DNA of 64,000 nucleotides from SIG589 sp964566175 (GCA_964566175.1 CAZMHU010000002.1:61493-125492), one strand, 5' to 3'; shown: positions 52,415 through 61,208, counted from the first letter of the stretch. Translations and numbers: made by a program. The notes: generated from the sequence alone by a model not told the origin.

Positions 52415-52897
52415 ATGACAAAAAGGGTTACCCTGCTCGGATTTACATTGGCGGCGGCAATGTTGCTGTCATATGTTGAGTCGGCTGTTCCGCCCGTGAT
52501 ACCGATTTCCGGCGTTAAAATCGGACTTGCGAATATTGCAGTCATTTTCGCTCTCTACCGTATCGGAACGGCAGAAGCATATCTTATATCTCTACTGCGT
52601 GTTTTCCTTTCTGCGTTGCTTTTCGGCAATGTTGTGGCACTCGCATACAGCGTATCGGGCGCACTGCTGAGTTTAACGGTTATGGCACTGCTTAAAAAGA
52701 CCGATAAATTCTCTGTTTTTGCCGTCAGTATTACCGGCGGTGTGCTACACAACGTCGGACAGATTTTATGTGCGGTTATAATTATAGGCAGTTCCGCCGT
52801 GCTTTATTATCTCCCCATTCTTATGCTCTGTGGGATAATAAGCGGCGCACTCATAGGTGTCCTCGCGGGATATATAAACAGCAGGCTGAAAAAATAA
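52415..52897 (+). CDS. Gx transporter family protein (HepS/HepT-component-I-like)
   Basis: A 160-residue membrane protein with four to five helices and the segment ISGVKIGLANIAVIFALY typical of this family. It is often named heptaprenyl diphosphate synthase component I, but its real function is unclear. It follows the NusG-II gene, which is the usual order next to an FMN transferase. No apbE gene follows here. A terminator ends the rnf operon. Confidence 0.82.
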   Translation: MTKRVTLLGFTLAAAMLLSYVESAVPPVIPISGVKIGLANIAVIFALYRIGTAEAYLISLLRVFLSALLFGNVVALAYSVSGALLSLTVMALLKKTDKFSVFAVSITGGVLHNVGQILCAVIIIGSSAVLYYLPILMLCGIISGALIGVLAGYINSRLKK

Positions 52898-52917
52898 CGT
52901 TCCGTCTCAAAGTTATA

Positions 52918-52947
52918 AAAAACCTCGTTCGGTTGAACGAGGTTTTT
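52918..52947 (+). terminator. Terminator of the rnf operon
   Basis: Thirteen-base arms (52918-52930 and 52935-52947) around GGTT, then a T-rich tail. Confidence 0.88.
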
Positions 52948-53004
52948 GTTTTGCGGTCGTTTGTGGATTTATGTTTAAAGTGAAGAAAGTAATAGGCAAT
53001 ACTT

Positions 53005-53038
53005 AAAAATCCCATTCTCTTACGAGAACGGGATTTTT
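53005..53038 (-). terminator. Minus-strand terminator after tRNA-Thr
   Basis: Arms 53005-53019 and 53024-53038 abut the tRNA CCA end. The one A/C mismatch on the plus strand is a G-U pair on the minus strand, so the structure is read from the minus strand. Confidence 0.85.
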
Positions 53039-53113
53039 GGAGCTGCTAACCGGAATTGAACCGGTGACCTCATCCTTACCAAGGATGTGCTCTACCATCT
53101 GAGCCATAGCAGC
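53038..53113 (-). tRNA. tRNA-Thr (anticodon GGT)
   Basis: Minus-strand acceptor GCTGCTA (start 53113) pairs with TAGCAGC. The anticodon stem CATCC/GGATG holds loop TTGGTAA with anticodon GGT. The T loop is GTTCAAT, and CCA is encoded at 53038-53040. A consensus promoter TTGACA (53154-53159), 17 bp, TATAAT (53131-53136) lies upstream. Confidence 0.95.
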
Positions 53114-53130
53114 ATTAAGTCAGCCATAGT

Positions 53131-53159
53131 ATTATATTACATACGTCGGACTTTGTCAA
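53131..53159 (-). promoter_or_regulatory. Sigma-A promoter for tRNA-Thr
   Basis: Minus-strand TTGACA (53154-53159), 17-bp spacer, TATAAT (53131-53136), an exact consensus, about 10-20 bases before the tRNA. Confidence 0.87.
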
Positions 53160-53266
53160 GCAGTTTTTTATAAAAAGTGAAATATGTCCTTCACGTTTTG
53201 TAATTATCCGAATTTTATGCTCTTTTTCGGAAAAACTATATTAATAAAAATTCGGGTGGGGTTATA

Positions 53267-53755
53267 ATGCGACCGATTATTGTTTTTTACACCGATAAGC
53301 AAGAACTTTCGGAATTCACAAGCGGCGCTTTCGGCAAAAAAATTGATAAAAACACTTTCTTTACACACAACAACCTTGATGTTTTAATCACCGACAATCC
53401 AACCGACATTAAAACTCCCTTCGCCGTTACGGTGTTTTTAGGACTCGGTGAAAATTTCAAAGGCACACATCTTGACCGAAACGGCTTATATATTGTCGAC
53501 TCCGACGATACCACCGCATTGGAACTGTTGGCGGCAAACGGCGCATCGGCTGTTGTCTGCGGGAGCAGTGCGCTTTGCACTGTGTCACTCTCCAGTATAC
53601 AAAACGGTTATGTTTCCATTTCCCTTCAGCGTGCCGTCACAACATATGACGGAAGAAAAACAGAACCGCAGGAATACCGTCAAAAAATCGACTCCCACGG
53701 TTCTCTTAATACAATTTTGCTTGTTGCCGCGTTTCTCGCGGTTATAGGCGAATGA
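53267..53755 (+). CDS. Hypothetical protein
   Basis: A 162-residue protein not recognised. The N-terminal half has alternating strands and helices (RPIIVFYTDKQELSEF, FAVTVFLGLGENF), and the C-terminus ends in a short hydrophobic segment (about 146-160). GGTGGGG precedes the ATG. It ends exactly where the next minus-strand gene ends, without a spacer. Confidence 0.55.
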   Translation: MRPIIVFYTDKQELSEFTSGAFGKKIDKNTFFTHNNLDVLITDNPTDIKTPFAVTVFLGLGENFKGTHLDRNGLYIVDSDDTTALELLAANGASAVVCGSSALCTVSLSSIQNGYVSISLQRAVTTYDGRKTEPQEYRQKIDSHGSLNTILLVAAFLAVIGE

Positions 53756-54355
53756 TTACTCCACTATAAACTTTCCGAAGAAATCGGGTTGGTGAAAACT
53801 AGGTTTATCGAGGATTATTTCATTCCACATACCGAAATGCGGCACTTCGGTTTCATCTCCGCATTTATAAAAATTTCCCCTGAAAACAGAACCGCTTTTG
53901 AGTGTAACATTCGGAAATAAAACCGCAATCTCGTCAAACGTGAGTTTGAGTTCTACCGACCAGCGGTCGCTATTAACCGCAACTTCAATTTTCGGTACAC
54001 CGATAAGTTTATCAAGCTCGGTAATTCTGCCGTCTTTTGTGCGAAGTGTGGCAAGTGAAGTACCGAGAGAATTCATCTCAATATTTACATATCGGTCGCT
54101 TTCAGGGTCGAAAGCGGCAAAAAACTCAAGACAACTGTCAGTATACACGGGGTCATTAAATTTTTTGTAAACGGCGCGGGGATTTTCCTCAAAAGCCGTC
54201 ATTTTAACGCAAAGACCCACATCTTTTAGCAAAACACACTGTGCATATGCGGTCGGAGTATATCCGCCGTCTGCCCATTTATATGTGTCGATATTCGCCT
54301 TTTGAACGGCGTCCCAATCGAGTTTGTCAACCGTTTTGATAACATATTCACGCAT
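53756..54355 (-). CDS. CBM9/DOMON-like beta-sandwich protein, hypothetical
   Basis: A 199-residue cytosolic-looking protein (no signal peptide) with a beta-sandwich pattern. It has DPVYTDSCLEFFAAFDPE, YVNIEMNSLGT and VELKLTFDE, which fit the carbohydrate-binding family 9 fold seen in lone clostridial proteins. The lack of a secretion signal makes polysaccharide binding uncertain. It is transcribed with the upstream TIGR03936 gene, whose stop touches its start codon. Confidence 0.6.
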   Translation of the reverse strand: MREYVIKTVDKLDWDAVQKANIDTYKWADGGYTPTAYAQCVLLKDVGLCVKMTAFEENPRAVYKKFNDPVYTDSCLEFFAAFDPESDRYVNIEMNSLGTSLATLRTKDGRITELDKLIGVPKIEVAVNSDRWSVELKLTFDEIAVLFPNVTLKSGSVFRGNFYKCGDETEVPHFGMWNEIILDKPSFHQPDFFGKFIVE

Positions 54356-54993
54356 TATTTAAAACACTCCATATCAGAATCGTAAATCATCGTGCGGCAG
54401 ACGGTATAATAAGGTGTTTCGCCATATGCCGACAAGAGCAATGATGGGTTAATATTATTCTCATTACCCGCCGTCAGAATGATTTTAAGTGTTACGTTTC
54501 CATCACAGGTAACCTCGGCACGTCCTATAAACGGCGCTAAATCGACCTCTTTCATATTGCCTTTTTTAGTCTTTTTGGTAGTTATAATGCTTTTCTTTTT
54601 CAAAAATTCGGAAAGCGAGTTTGCAAAAGCAATATCGTCACTTTCGAAGGTAATGAGAAATTCGGCAAAAGAAATTTCGCCCGATTTCTTAATACGCTCG
54701 GCAACGCGCATAACTTCGAGACCCTCGGGAAAAACACGGCTGAGTGCCGAGAAAACCATATCGTCGGAAAAATCATCATCGGTGAGTTTGATATCGATAA
54801 TTTCGTATTCGCTTGTGTAGCCGAGGGACAGCGGCAAAGCGAAAGTGATGTACGGATGGCGGTTAAAACCTTCGGTATACCAAATCGGTATTCCGGAGAG
54901 ACGCAAAAGACGCGACATCAGTCGGTTCATATCAAGGTGAGAGGCAAAATTCATTCTGCCGTATTTACGAAAGAAAATTCTAACGTTTCTCAA
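54355..54993 (-). CDS. TIGR03936-family radical SAM-associated protein (DUF2344)
   Basis: A 212-residue protein with IFFRKYGRMNFASHLDMNRLMSRLLR, the typical start of the DUF2344 family. It has no radical SAM cluster. It is normally encoded next to the TIGR03960 radical SAM protein, as here. The TTG at 54993 is chosen, with GGAGGGTG upstream, overlapping the partner gene by 14 bp. The function is unknown. Confidence 0.85.
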   Translation of the reverse strand: MRNVRIFFRKYGRMNFASHLDMNRLMSRLLRLSGIPIWYTEGFNRHPYITFALPLSLGYTSEYEIIDIKLTDDDFSDDMVFSALSRVFPEGLEVMRVAERIKKSGEISFAEFLITFESDDIAFANSLSEFLKKKSIITTKKTKKGNMKEVDLAPFIGRAEVTCDGNVTLKIILTAGNENNINPSLLLSAYGETPYYTVCRTMIYDSDMECFK

Positions 54994-56824
54994 AGCAAAC
55001 ACCCTCCCCGTAACAATTCGCGCCGCACCCGGCACAGGAAATTCGGCAGTTGGGAGTTGTGGTTTCTCCGTGCGCCTTTTTGTTTTCTCTGATAAAGAAA
55101 TCTTTTGTAACACCGTAATTCAGATGATCCCACGGCAAAACTTCATCAAATTCGCGCTTTCGGTTTGCATAAAAAGCCATATCAACACCGCATTTTTCAA
55201 ATGCTTTTTGCCAACGTTCAAGCGAGAAACATTCGCTCCAACCGTCAAACACGCAACCGCTCTTATACGCCGTTTCGATAACATCGCACAAGCGGCGATC
55301 ACCCCTTGCAAAGACACCCTCTAAGAAACTGACGGAAGAGTCGTGATAACTGAGGGATATTTTTTTTGTGGTAATACAACTTTTCAAATAGTCGTGGCGA
55401 CGGCGAATTTCGTCAACGGTAATCTGCGGTTCAAACTCAAACGGTGTGAAGGGTTTCGGAACGAATGTCGAAACACTTATCGAAACATTAACAGACTTGC
55501 CCTTCGGTCGATTTGGCATATGATAATACGCGTCGACGATTTTTTGACCGAGTTGTGCTATGCCTGCCAAATCTTCATCGGTTTCGGTGGGAAGACCCAT
55601 CATAAAATAGAGTTTGACAGAAGTATATCCGCCCGAAAACGCCATAAGGCAGGTACGCATAATTTCATCTTCGGTAATGTTTTTGTTTATAACGTCACGC
55701 AAGCGTTGCGTTCCCGCTTCGGGAGCAAACGTGAGACCGCTCTTGCGAACATACTGAATTTTTTCAAGCAGTTCTTCGGAGAAATTATCAATACGAAGCG
55801 ACGGAAGCGAAATACTGATTTTATCTTTTTCGCTCCAATCGACCATTTCGTTGAGTAATTCCTGTATCCTCGTATAATCACTCGTGCTGAGTGACGAAAG
55901 CGAAATCTCATCGTAACCTGTTGTGTCACAAAGGGATTTTGCCTGTTTCAAAATTACGTCTTTTGATTTTTCGCGCACGGGACGGTATATAAAGCCGGCT
56001 TGACAAAAACGGCAACCGCGAATACAACCGCGATAAATTTCCTGAACGGCGCGGTCATGCACGATTTCAATAGTCGGAACGACAAATTTTTCGGGATAAA
56101 AACTTTCGTCCATATTCTTTATTATTCGCTTGTTTATAACGGCGGGTACACTGTCTTTCGGAGTTATTGCGGCAACCGTGTTATCGCTGTTATATGTAAC
56201 ATCATAAAGCGACGGAACATAAACACCTTCGATTTTTGCCGCCTCACGCAAAAAGTCCTGCTTGTCTCCGCCGTTCTTTTTATACTTTTTGTAAAGGTCG
56301 ATAACCTCAAGGTCAACCTCTTCGCCCTCGCCTAAAAAGAACAAATCAACAAATTCGGCCATCGGCTCGGCATTGCAGGCACAGGGGCCGCCCGCAACAA
56401 CAAGCGGAGCAAGCGAATGTCTGTCCGCAGAACGGAGCGGCAGACCGGCTAAATCAAGCATATTTAAAACATTGGTATAAGACAACTCATATTGAAGAGT
56501 AAAGCCGATAATATCAAAATCTTTAATAGGGTCTCGACTCTCAAGTCCGAAAAGCGGAATGTTGTTTTCGCGCATAACCTGCTGAAAATCAATCCACGGA
56601 TTAAAAACACGCTCGCACCAGATATCGTCACGCGCGTTAAACTGCGAATACAAAATTTTCATTCCGAGATGCGACATTCCGATTTCGTAAGTATCGGGAA
56701 AGCAGAACGCAAAACGGACATCGACACTGTTTTTGTTCTTTATAACGCTGTTGAGTTCTCCGCCCGCGTAGCGTCCGGGTTTTTGAACCGACAGCAACAA
56801 TTTTTCAAAAGTTTTTTCATCCAT
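54980..56824 (-). CDS. TIGR03960-family B12-binding radical SAM protein
   Basis: A 614-residue protein. The N-terminal part (about 40-170) is a B12-binding-like region; the radical SAM domain has YRGCIRGCRFCQAGF (CxxxCxxC). Segments such as VVAGGPCACNAEPMAEFVD and SLPSLRIDNFSEEL fit the family. Substrate unknown. In many Firmicutes the pair precedes RNase G and rplU; neither is present here. Confidence 0.9.
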   Translation of the reverse strand: MDEKTFEKLLLSVQKPGRYAGGELNSVIKNKNSVDVRFAFCFPDTYEIGMSHLGMKILYSQFNARDDIWCERVFNPWIDFQQVMRENNIPLFGLESRDPIKDFDIIGFTLQYELSYTNVLNMLDLAGLPLRSADRHSLAPLVVAGGPCACNAEPMAEFVDLFFLGEGEEVDLEVIDLYKKYKKNGGDKQDFLREAAKIEGVYVPSLYDVTYNSDNTVAAITPKDSVPAVINKRIIKNMDESFYPEKFVVPTIEIVHDRAVQEIYRGCIRGCRFCQAGFIYRPVREKSKDVILKQAKSLCDTTGYDEISLSSLSTSDYTRIQELLNEMVDWSEKDKISISLPSLRIDNFSEELLEKIQYVRKSGLTFAPEAGTQRLRDVINKNITEDEIMRTCLMAFSGGYTSVKLYFMMGLPTETDEDLAGIAQLGQKIVDAYYHMPNRPKGKSVNVSISVSTFVPKPFTPFEFEPQITVDEIRRRHDYLKSCITTKKISLSYHDSSVSFLEGVFARGDRRLCDVIETAYKSGCVFDGWSECFSLERWQKAFEKCGVDMAFYANRKREFDEVLPWDHLNYGVTKDFFIRENKKAHGETTTPNCRISCAGCGANCYGEGVCFEKR

Positions 56825-56870
56825 AATATCACCATTACTTATATTATTATAAAATCACCTGCTTTTCAAC

Positions 56871-57464
56871 TTAAATTTTTACAAGAGTGAAAATTAAAAT
56901 ATAAATCGCGAGAATAAAAATACTGATATTTATATTTTTACCGTCACTTAGAATAATTCCCGCAATAACCAGCAAAACGCAAAATGCGACCGAAACCGCC
57001 GCTGATTTTCGCTTAGCAAAGGACGGTGTGTTATTTTTCAAAAAGAAGTTATAAAGCAATCCCCCACCATCAAGCCCCTGTGCCGGTAAAAGATTAAAAC
57101 AGCCGACAACGAGCTGAACAGCGGCGTATGTATACAATCGGTCGGTTCTATAGCAACCTGCCAATGCGCAAAAAACGCCGAACAGCAAAAAGTTACAAAG
57201 CGGCCCTGCAATCAATATAGTGTTTTCCTCATTTATTCGAGCGGAAAATCTTTTCACTATCTGAATACCGGCGGGAACAAGCGCAATTTCAGTCGGTGCA
57301 CAACCGTAAAACTTCATAACCGCAAGATGAGCGCATTCGTGAAGAAATACCGCAAGTGTCGTAGGCAAAAACAGTCGGCTTTGATCTAAAAAAAGCATTA
57401 TGGTAACAATAACCGCGAATAAATATGATATTCGCACCCGAATGCCGAAAATTTTAAATATCAT
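56871..57464 (-). CDS. spoIVFB: SpoIVFB-like M50 membrane metalloprotease
   Basis: A 197-residue site-2-type protease with about five to six helices. The zinc motif is HECAH (residues 42-46), and the third ligand region is NLLPAQGLDGG (Asp132). In the mother cell SpoIVFB cuts pro-sigma-K at the forespore membrane. It overlaps the upstream small membrane gene by 4 bp (57461-57464), as spoIVFA-spoIVFB do in Bacillus. Other M50 roles are possible. Confidence 0.8.
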   Translation of the reverse strand: MIFKIFGIRVRISYLFAVIVTIMLFLDQSRLFLPTTLAVFLHECAHLAVMKFYGCAPTEIALVPAGIQIVKRFSARINEENTILIAGPLCNFLLFGVFCALAGCYRTDRLYTYAAVQLVVGCFNLLPAQGLDGGGLLYNFFLKNNTPSFAKRKSAAVSVAFCVLLVIAGIILSDGKNINISIFILAIYILIFTLVKI

Positions 57465-57718
57465 TCGCTGTATACCGTATAATCGTCGCCATCAAAACTA
57501 GAATATTCGGGATATGACCCGAAAATATCCTGCATTGATGTGTCGTTTCCGAAATTCTCTTCATAAAAAGCCGAAATTTTCATAAACAGGTCGGCATTTA
57601 GAAATTTAATTATCAACAGTGCCGTTAATACTACGGCGACAAACACCCCTTGAAAGGCAAAAATGTATACTTTATAATCCTTTTCTTCACCTGTTCCCTG
57701 CTTCTCATCAATATCCAT
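57461..57718 (-). CDS. Small single-helix membrane protein in the SpoIVFA position
   Basis: An 85-residue protein: a hydrophilic N-terminus (about 1-15), one TM helix (about 17-38) and an acidic, Tyr-rich tail. It is coupled to the M50 gene as spoIVFA is to spoIVFB. It has no LytM/M23 domain, which SpoIVFA normally carries, and is about a third of the usual length. ATG 57718 follows AGGAGTGG. Homology to SpoIVFA is inferred only from position and membrane topology. Confidence 0.55.
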   Translation of the reverse strand: MDIDEKQGTGEEKDYKVYIFAFQGVFVAVVLTALLIIKFLNADLFMKISAFYEENFGNDTSMQDIFGSYPEYSSFDGDDYTVYSE

Positions 57719-57737
57719 ATAACCACTCCTTTTTAAA

Positions 57738-57766
57738 TAAATATGCCAATTAAGCGTAAATAATTT
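57738..57766 (-). promoter_or_regulatory. Candidate sigma-E-like promoter for the SpoIVFA/FB-like pair
   Basis: Minus-strand AAATTAT (57760-57766), 14-bp spacer, CATATTTA (57738-57745). The -10 is good and the -35 is weak. Confidence 0.35.
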
Positions 57767-57782
57767 CTTAATAATTGAGTTG

Positions 57783-57811
57783 TTGAATTTTTTGAACTGA
57801 TATGTTATAAT
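57783..57811 (+). promoter_or_regulatory. Sigma-A promoter for the LTA synthase-like gene
   Basis: TTGAAT (57783-57788), 17-bp spacer, TATAAT (57806-57811), before the TTG start at 57869. Confidence 0.75.
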
Positions 57812-57868
57812 AATCTTTGTTATTGACAAAATTTGAATGAGATTTATCTTTTAAAGGAGTTAATTTCT

Positions 57869-59956
57869 TTGAGTATTACCCTTAATAAAAAAATGCGTAT
57901 TCCGGTAGGAATATTGACCGCACTGTTACTTATAACGGTTATTCTCGACGGAAAAACTTTTTTTGCCGAAAGGTTTAAAGCCGACATCCCGCTTTACATA
58001 TTCTGCATTGTCGGCGCACTTGTTGTCGGTGCCGTTTTGCTATATGACATTTCTTTTAAAAACAAGCATGCAACCATACTGTTTTCAACCGCCTTAATGC
58101 TGCTCTCCCCCATTGTTACGATAACGATGACCGAGTGTTTAAACGGCGTGTTTATTTATGATATGACATATCTCGGCTTTGCGGGAAATTATGTTATTAT
58201 CCTAATTTTCTTATTTATCGCATATGCCCTTTCCGGCAGTTACCGACTGTCACTTATAATTGTCAATCCGTTACTGTTCGGCTTTGCGGTTGCCAATTAT
58301 TATGTTAAATCGTTTAGAGGAACACCGTTTATACCGATGGACTTTTTCTCAATCTCCACCGCAATGACGGTTAAAAGCGAATATACGTATAAAATCACAT
58401 ATCAGGTAATGATTGCCATCATTCTGCTTGCATTCCTGATTGTGCTCGGCGTAAAAATCAAAACGCCGGAATTTGCACTGAAAGGAAAACTCATCTCCCG
58501 CCTGTCGGTAGGTGGATTTTCCGCTATATTGCTCCTCACATTCTATTTCACAAATTTTTTCTACTCGCTCGGCATTCGTCCCGACTTTTGGAACCAAACG
58601 CGCGGATACAAAAACTACGGCTTTGTTTGCAGTTTCTTTGTTAACACAAAATACCTCTATGTAACAACACCATCAGGATACGACGCCGAAAATGTTGAGG
58701 GTTATGTTGAAGATACAATAAAAAATTCCGACATTACAACAAACGAAAAACCCGACGATGAAACTCCGAATGTCATCTGCATTATGAACGAATCGCTCTC
58801 TGACCTATCAATTCTCGGCGATTTGCAGACAAACATCGAATATATGCCGTTTATCAAAAGTCTCACCGAAAACACCGTCAAAGGGAACCTCTATGTTCCG
58901 GTTATCGGTGCGGGAACTTCCAATACGGAATATGAATTTTTGACCGGCAACACAACCGCATTCTTCCCCGGCGGCAGTAGCGCATATATGCTCTATGTTA
59001 AAGAGCGTGCCGCATCAATGGTATCCACACTTAACGGACAGGGTTACAACAGCAACGCTTTCCACCCCTATTATTCAAGCGGTTGGAACCGCGTTAATGT
59101 TTACAACGCTTTCGGCTTTTCCCTCTTCAAAAGTCTCGGAAATTTGATTGATATGTCCATAATGCAGGAATATCAACAAACCAACGATGCGGAACTGTTG
59201 CAACAACTCGTAACCGAGGCGTACCCGGGCGCCGACAATATGCTCCTTAGAACCTACGTCAGCGATTCGTATGACTACAAAGTGCTTATAGAAGACTACG
59301 AAAACCGTGACCCCTCTACACCGTATTTTGTCTTTAACGTAACAATGCAAAACCACGGTGCATACAACAAGAAGACAAGCAACTTTGTTCAAGAAGTTTA
59401 CGCAACAAACACAAGCCGTGAGTATCCCCTCGCAAACCAATATCTCTCGCTTGTAAAACGCAGTGATGACGCTTTCAAAGAACTAATAGAATACTTCAGC
59501 AGTGTCGATGAACCGGTCGTTATATGTATGTTCGGTGACCATCAACCAAGTGTTGAAAACAAGTTTATCGAAGAACTTATGGGCAAATCAATTTCTTCCC
59601 TTTCAATTGCCGAAGAGCAAAAGCGCCACGTCACACCCTTTATAATTTGGGCAAATTACGATATTGAAGAGCAGGAAATAGAGCGCATCAGCAGTAACTA
59701 CCTCTCTTCCCTCGTTCTCAAAATTGCCGGTGCGGAACTCACCGATTATAACAAATATTTGCTTGAACTTTACAAAACCGTTCCCGTTATCGATACCGTC
59801 GGTTATATCGACAACGACGGCAAATGCTATTCATACAGCGATACGACCGAATACACTTCTGCTATAAAGCAATATGAGTACGTTCAGTACAATAATGTCT
59901 TTGACACTAAAAACAAAAAAGAAAATATTTTCTACGCACTAAGGGACTCCGAATAA
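57869..59956 (+). CDS. LTA synthase-family sulfatase-fold phosphoglycerol transferase
   Basis: A 695-residue membrane enzyme. Helices cover about 10-245; the extracytoplasmic sulfatase domain covers about 300-620. Metal and nucleophile positions are visible as NESLSD (Glu), GAGTSNTEYEFLTG (Thr nucleophile) and FGDHQPS (Asp-His). In studied members it moves glycerol phosphate from phosphatidylglycerol to a glycolipid or teichoic acid. The start is TTG (57869) with AAAGGAG. It is convergent with cotJC and ends in the terminator. Confidence 0.87.
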   Translation: MSITLNKKMRIPVGILTALLLITVILDGKTFFAERFKADIPLYIFCIVGALVVGAVLLYDISFKNKHATILFSTALMLLSPIVTITMTECLNGVFIYDMTYLGFAGNYVIILIFLFIAYALSGSYRLSLIIVNPLLFGFAVANYYVKSFRGTPFIPMDFFSISTAMTVKSEYTYKITYQVMIAIILLAFLIVLGVKIKTPEFALKGKLISRLSVGGFSAILLLTFYFTNFFYSLGIRPDFWNQTRGYKNYGFVCSFFVNTKYLYVTTPSGYDAENVEGYVEDTIKNSDITTNEKPDDETPNVICIMNESLSDLSILGDLQTNIEYMPFIKSLTENTVKGNLYVPVIGAGTSNTEYEFLTGNTTAFFPGGSSAYMLYVKERAASMVSTLNGQGYNSNAFHPYYSSGWNRVNVYNAFGFSLFKSLGNLIDMSIMQEYQQTNDAELLQQLVTEAYPGADNMLLRTYVSDSYDYKVLIEDYENRDPSTPYFVFNVTMQNHGAYNKKTSNFVQEVYATNTSREYPLANQYLSLVKRSDDAFKELIEYFSSVDEPVVICMFGDHQPSVENKFIEELMGKSISSLSIAEEQKRHVTPFIIWANYDIEEQEIERISSNYLSSLVLKIAGAELTDYNKYLLELYKTVPVIDTVGYIDNDGKCYSYSDTTEYTSAIKQYEYVQYNNVFDTKNKKENIFYALRDSE

Positions 59957-59972
59957 TCGGAGTCCCTTTTGT
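59941..59972. terminator. Terminator overlapping the end of the sulfatase gene
   Basis: AAGGGACTCCGA and TCGGAGTCCCTT (59941-59952, 59957-59968) form a 12-bp stem with ATAA loop. The stop codon lies inside the hairpin. It serves convergent genes on both strands. Confidence 0.85.
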
Positions 59973-59974
59973 TA

Positions 59975-60589
59975 TTATTTGTTTTTACCGAAACACTTGT
60001 CAAAACTCGGGTTGAAGGCATAAAAGTTTTTGGAATCAAGTCGGTCGGTAGCAAGACGCAGTCCTTCACCGAAACGCTGATAATGAACTATCTCCCGCTG
60101 GCGCAGAAATTTTATAACATCGGACACGTCGGGGTCATCACAGAAACGCAAAATGTTGTCATAGGTAGTTCTTGCTTTTTGCTCTGCCGCCAAGTCCTCG
60201 TGCAGATCGGTCAACACATCACCTTTTGATTGCAAATATGCCGCCGTAAATGGTGCTCCCGACGCCGCAACCGGATATATTCCAGTTGTATGGTCAACAA
60301 AATATGTGTCAAATCCGCTCTCGACGATTTCCTTCTCGGTTAGATTACGTGTCAGTTGATAAACAATAGCACCAATCATCTCAAGGTGGGCAAGTTCTTC
60401 CGTACCTATATCGGTGAGAAGTCCTTTCAGTTCATTATACGGCATTGAAAAACGTTGGCTCAAGTATCGCAAACTTGCTCCTAGTTCGCCGTCTGGGCCG
60501 CCGTACTGTGTTATTATCAGTTTTGCGAGTTTCGGATTGGGATTTTTGATATTTACGGGATATTGCAGTTTTTTCTCATATTGCCACAT
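59975..60589 (-). CDS. cotJC: Spore coat protein CotJC (manganese-catalase family)
   Basis: A 204-residue protein of the ferritin-like Mn-catalase fold. The di-metal site uses Glu/His in GTEELAHLEMIGA and REIVHYQRFGE, plus a Glu in HEDLAAEQKARTTYDNIL. It is found in the outer spore of Bacillus and Clostridium. It is coupled with cotJB (1-bp overlap), completing the cotJA-cotJB-cotJC set. Confidence 0.93.
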   Translation of the reverse strand: MWQYEKKLQYPVNIKNPNPKLAKLIITQYGGPDGELGASLRYLSQRFSMPYNELKGLLTDIGTEELAHLEMIGAIVYQLTRNLTEKEIVESGFDTYFVDHTTGIYPVAASGAPFTAAYLQSKGDVLTDLHEDLAAEQKARTTYDNILRFCDDPDVSDVIKFLRQREIVHYQRFGEGLRLATDRLDSKNFYAFNPSFDKCFGKNK

Positions 60590-60855
60590 CAGTCATTCAT
60601 CTCCCTATCCTGTTCCCAAGGCCACGGGCTGTTTATCCATTTCCATTCGGTATTATCAAACTCTCCGTCGGCTGTTATAGAACCGTATCTTTTCTCGTAT
60701 TCATCGGTGAGTTTACGGTTCTTTTCGCCGTATGCACCGAACATCGTCAAGGCGTCTTTGCTCTCGGGATGGGTATCTAAAAAGAGTTTCAGTTCCGCAA
60801 GTGCAAACCGAACACTCGAAATTTTTCTCAAAAGCATCGCTTGTTCTTTACTCAC
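60589..60855 (-). CDS. cotJB: Spore coat protein CotJB
   Basis: An 88-residue protein of the CotJB family, with SSVRFALAELKLFLDTHPESKDAL and the WPWEQ tail. The GTG at 60855 is chosen because the GTGA overlaps the cotJA stop; the longer reading to 60870 lacks a well-spaced site. It is a coat-assembly partner. Confidence 0.88.
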   Translation of the reverse strand: MSKEQAMLLRKISSVRFALAELKLFLDTHPESKDALTMFGAYGEKNRKLTDEYEKRYGSITADGEFDNTEWKWINSPWPWEQDREMND

Positions 60856-61073
60856 TGCGACTCTTCCCACCTTTTTTTACAATAATAAAACGGTTTGTTG
60901 AGTTCCGGATACAGCGTTCCGCTCTGAAGTGCGTTATCGGCATCGTATGTTTCGCCGAAATACTGAACCGGCACATATGCCATTGCAACGGGCATATGCT
61001 CTTTGCAGTTTTGCGAAACGCCGCTCTCGCCGTTAGCTTTTGCCGTGGCGGGAAAATCAAAAAAATTCCGCAT
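60852..61073 (-). CDS. cotJA: Spore coat-associated protein CotJA
   Basis: A 73-residue protein with MPVAMAYVPVQYFGETYDADNALQSGTLYPELNKPF, the typical CotJA core. ATG 61073 follows AGGAGG. A CATATGAT element (61106-61113, minus strand) resembles a sigma-E -10, but no convincing -35 was seen. It starts the cotJABC operon. Confidence 0.92.
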   Translation of the reverse strand: MRNFFDFPATAKANGESGVSQNCKEHMPVAMAYVPVQYFGETYDADNALQSGTLYPELNKPFYYCKKRWEESQ

Positions 61074-61132
61074 AATTTTCCTCCTGTTTTTTGATTTCTA
61101 ATTTCATCATATGCCTGTCTGATTTTTTTGTT

Positions 61133-61164
61133 AAAAAAACAGAACCGCAAAAAATGCGGTTCTG
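61133..61164 (-). terminator. Minus-strand terminator between cotJA and radA
   Basis: CAGAACCGCA (61140-61149) and TGCGGTTCTG (61155-61164) with an A5 loop, and seven T on the minus strand. It separates the radA transcript from the cotJABC leader. Confidence 0.82.
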
Positions 61165-61208
61165 TAATGTATTAAACGATAAAATTTTAAAAGACTAAAA
61201 TATTGGTG

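Noticed and set aside
59941..59972. Possible frame extension of the sulfatase past its stop
   Set aside because: The stop codon lies in a strong terminator hairpin, so the end is natural.
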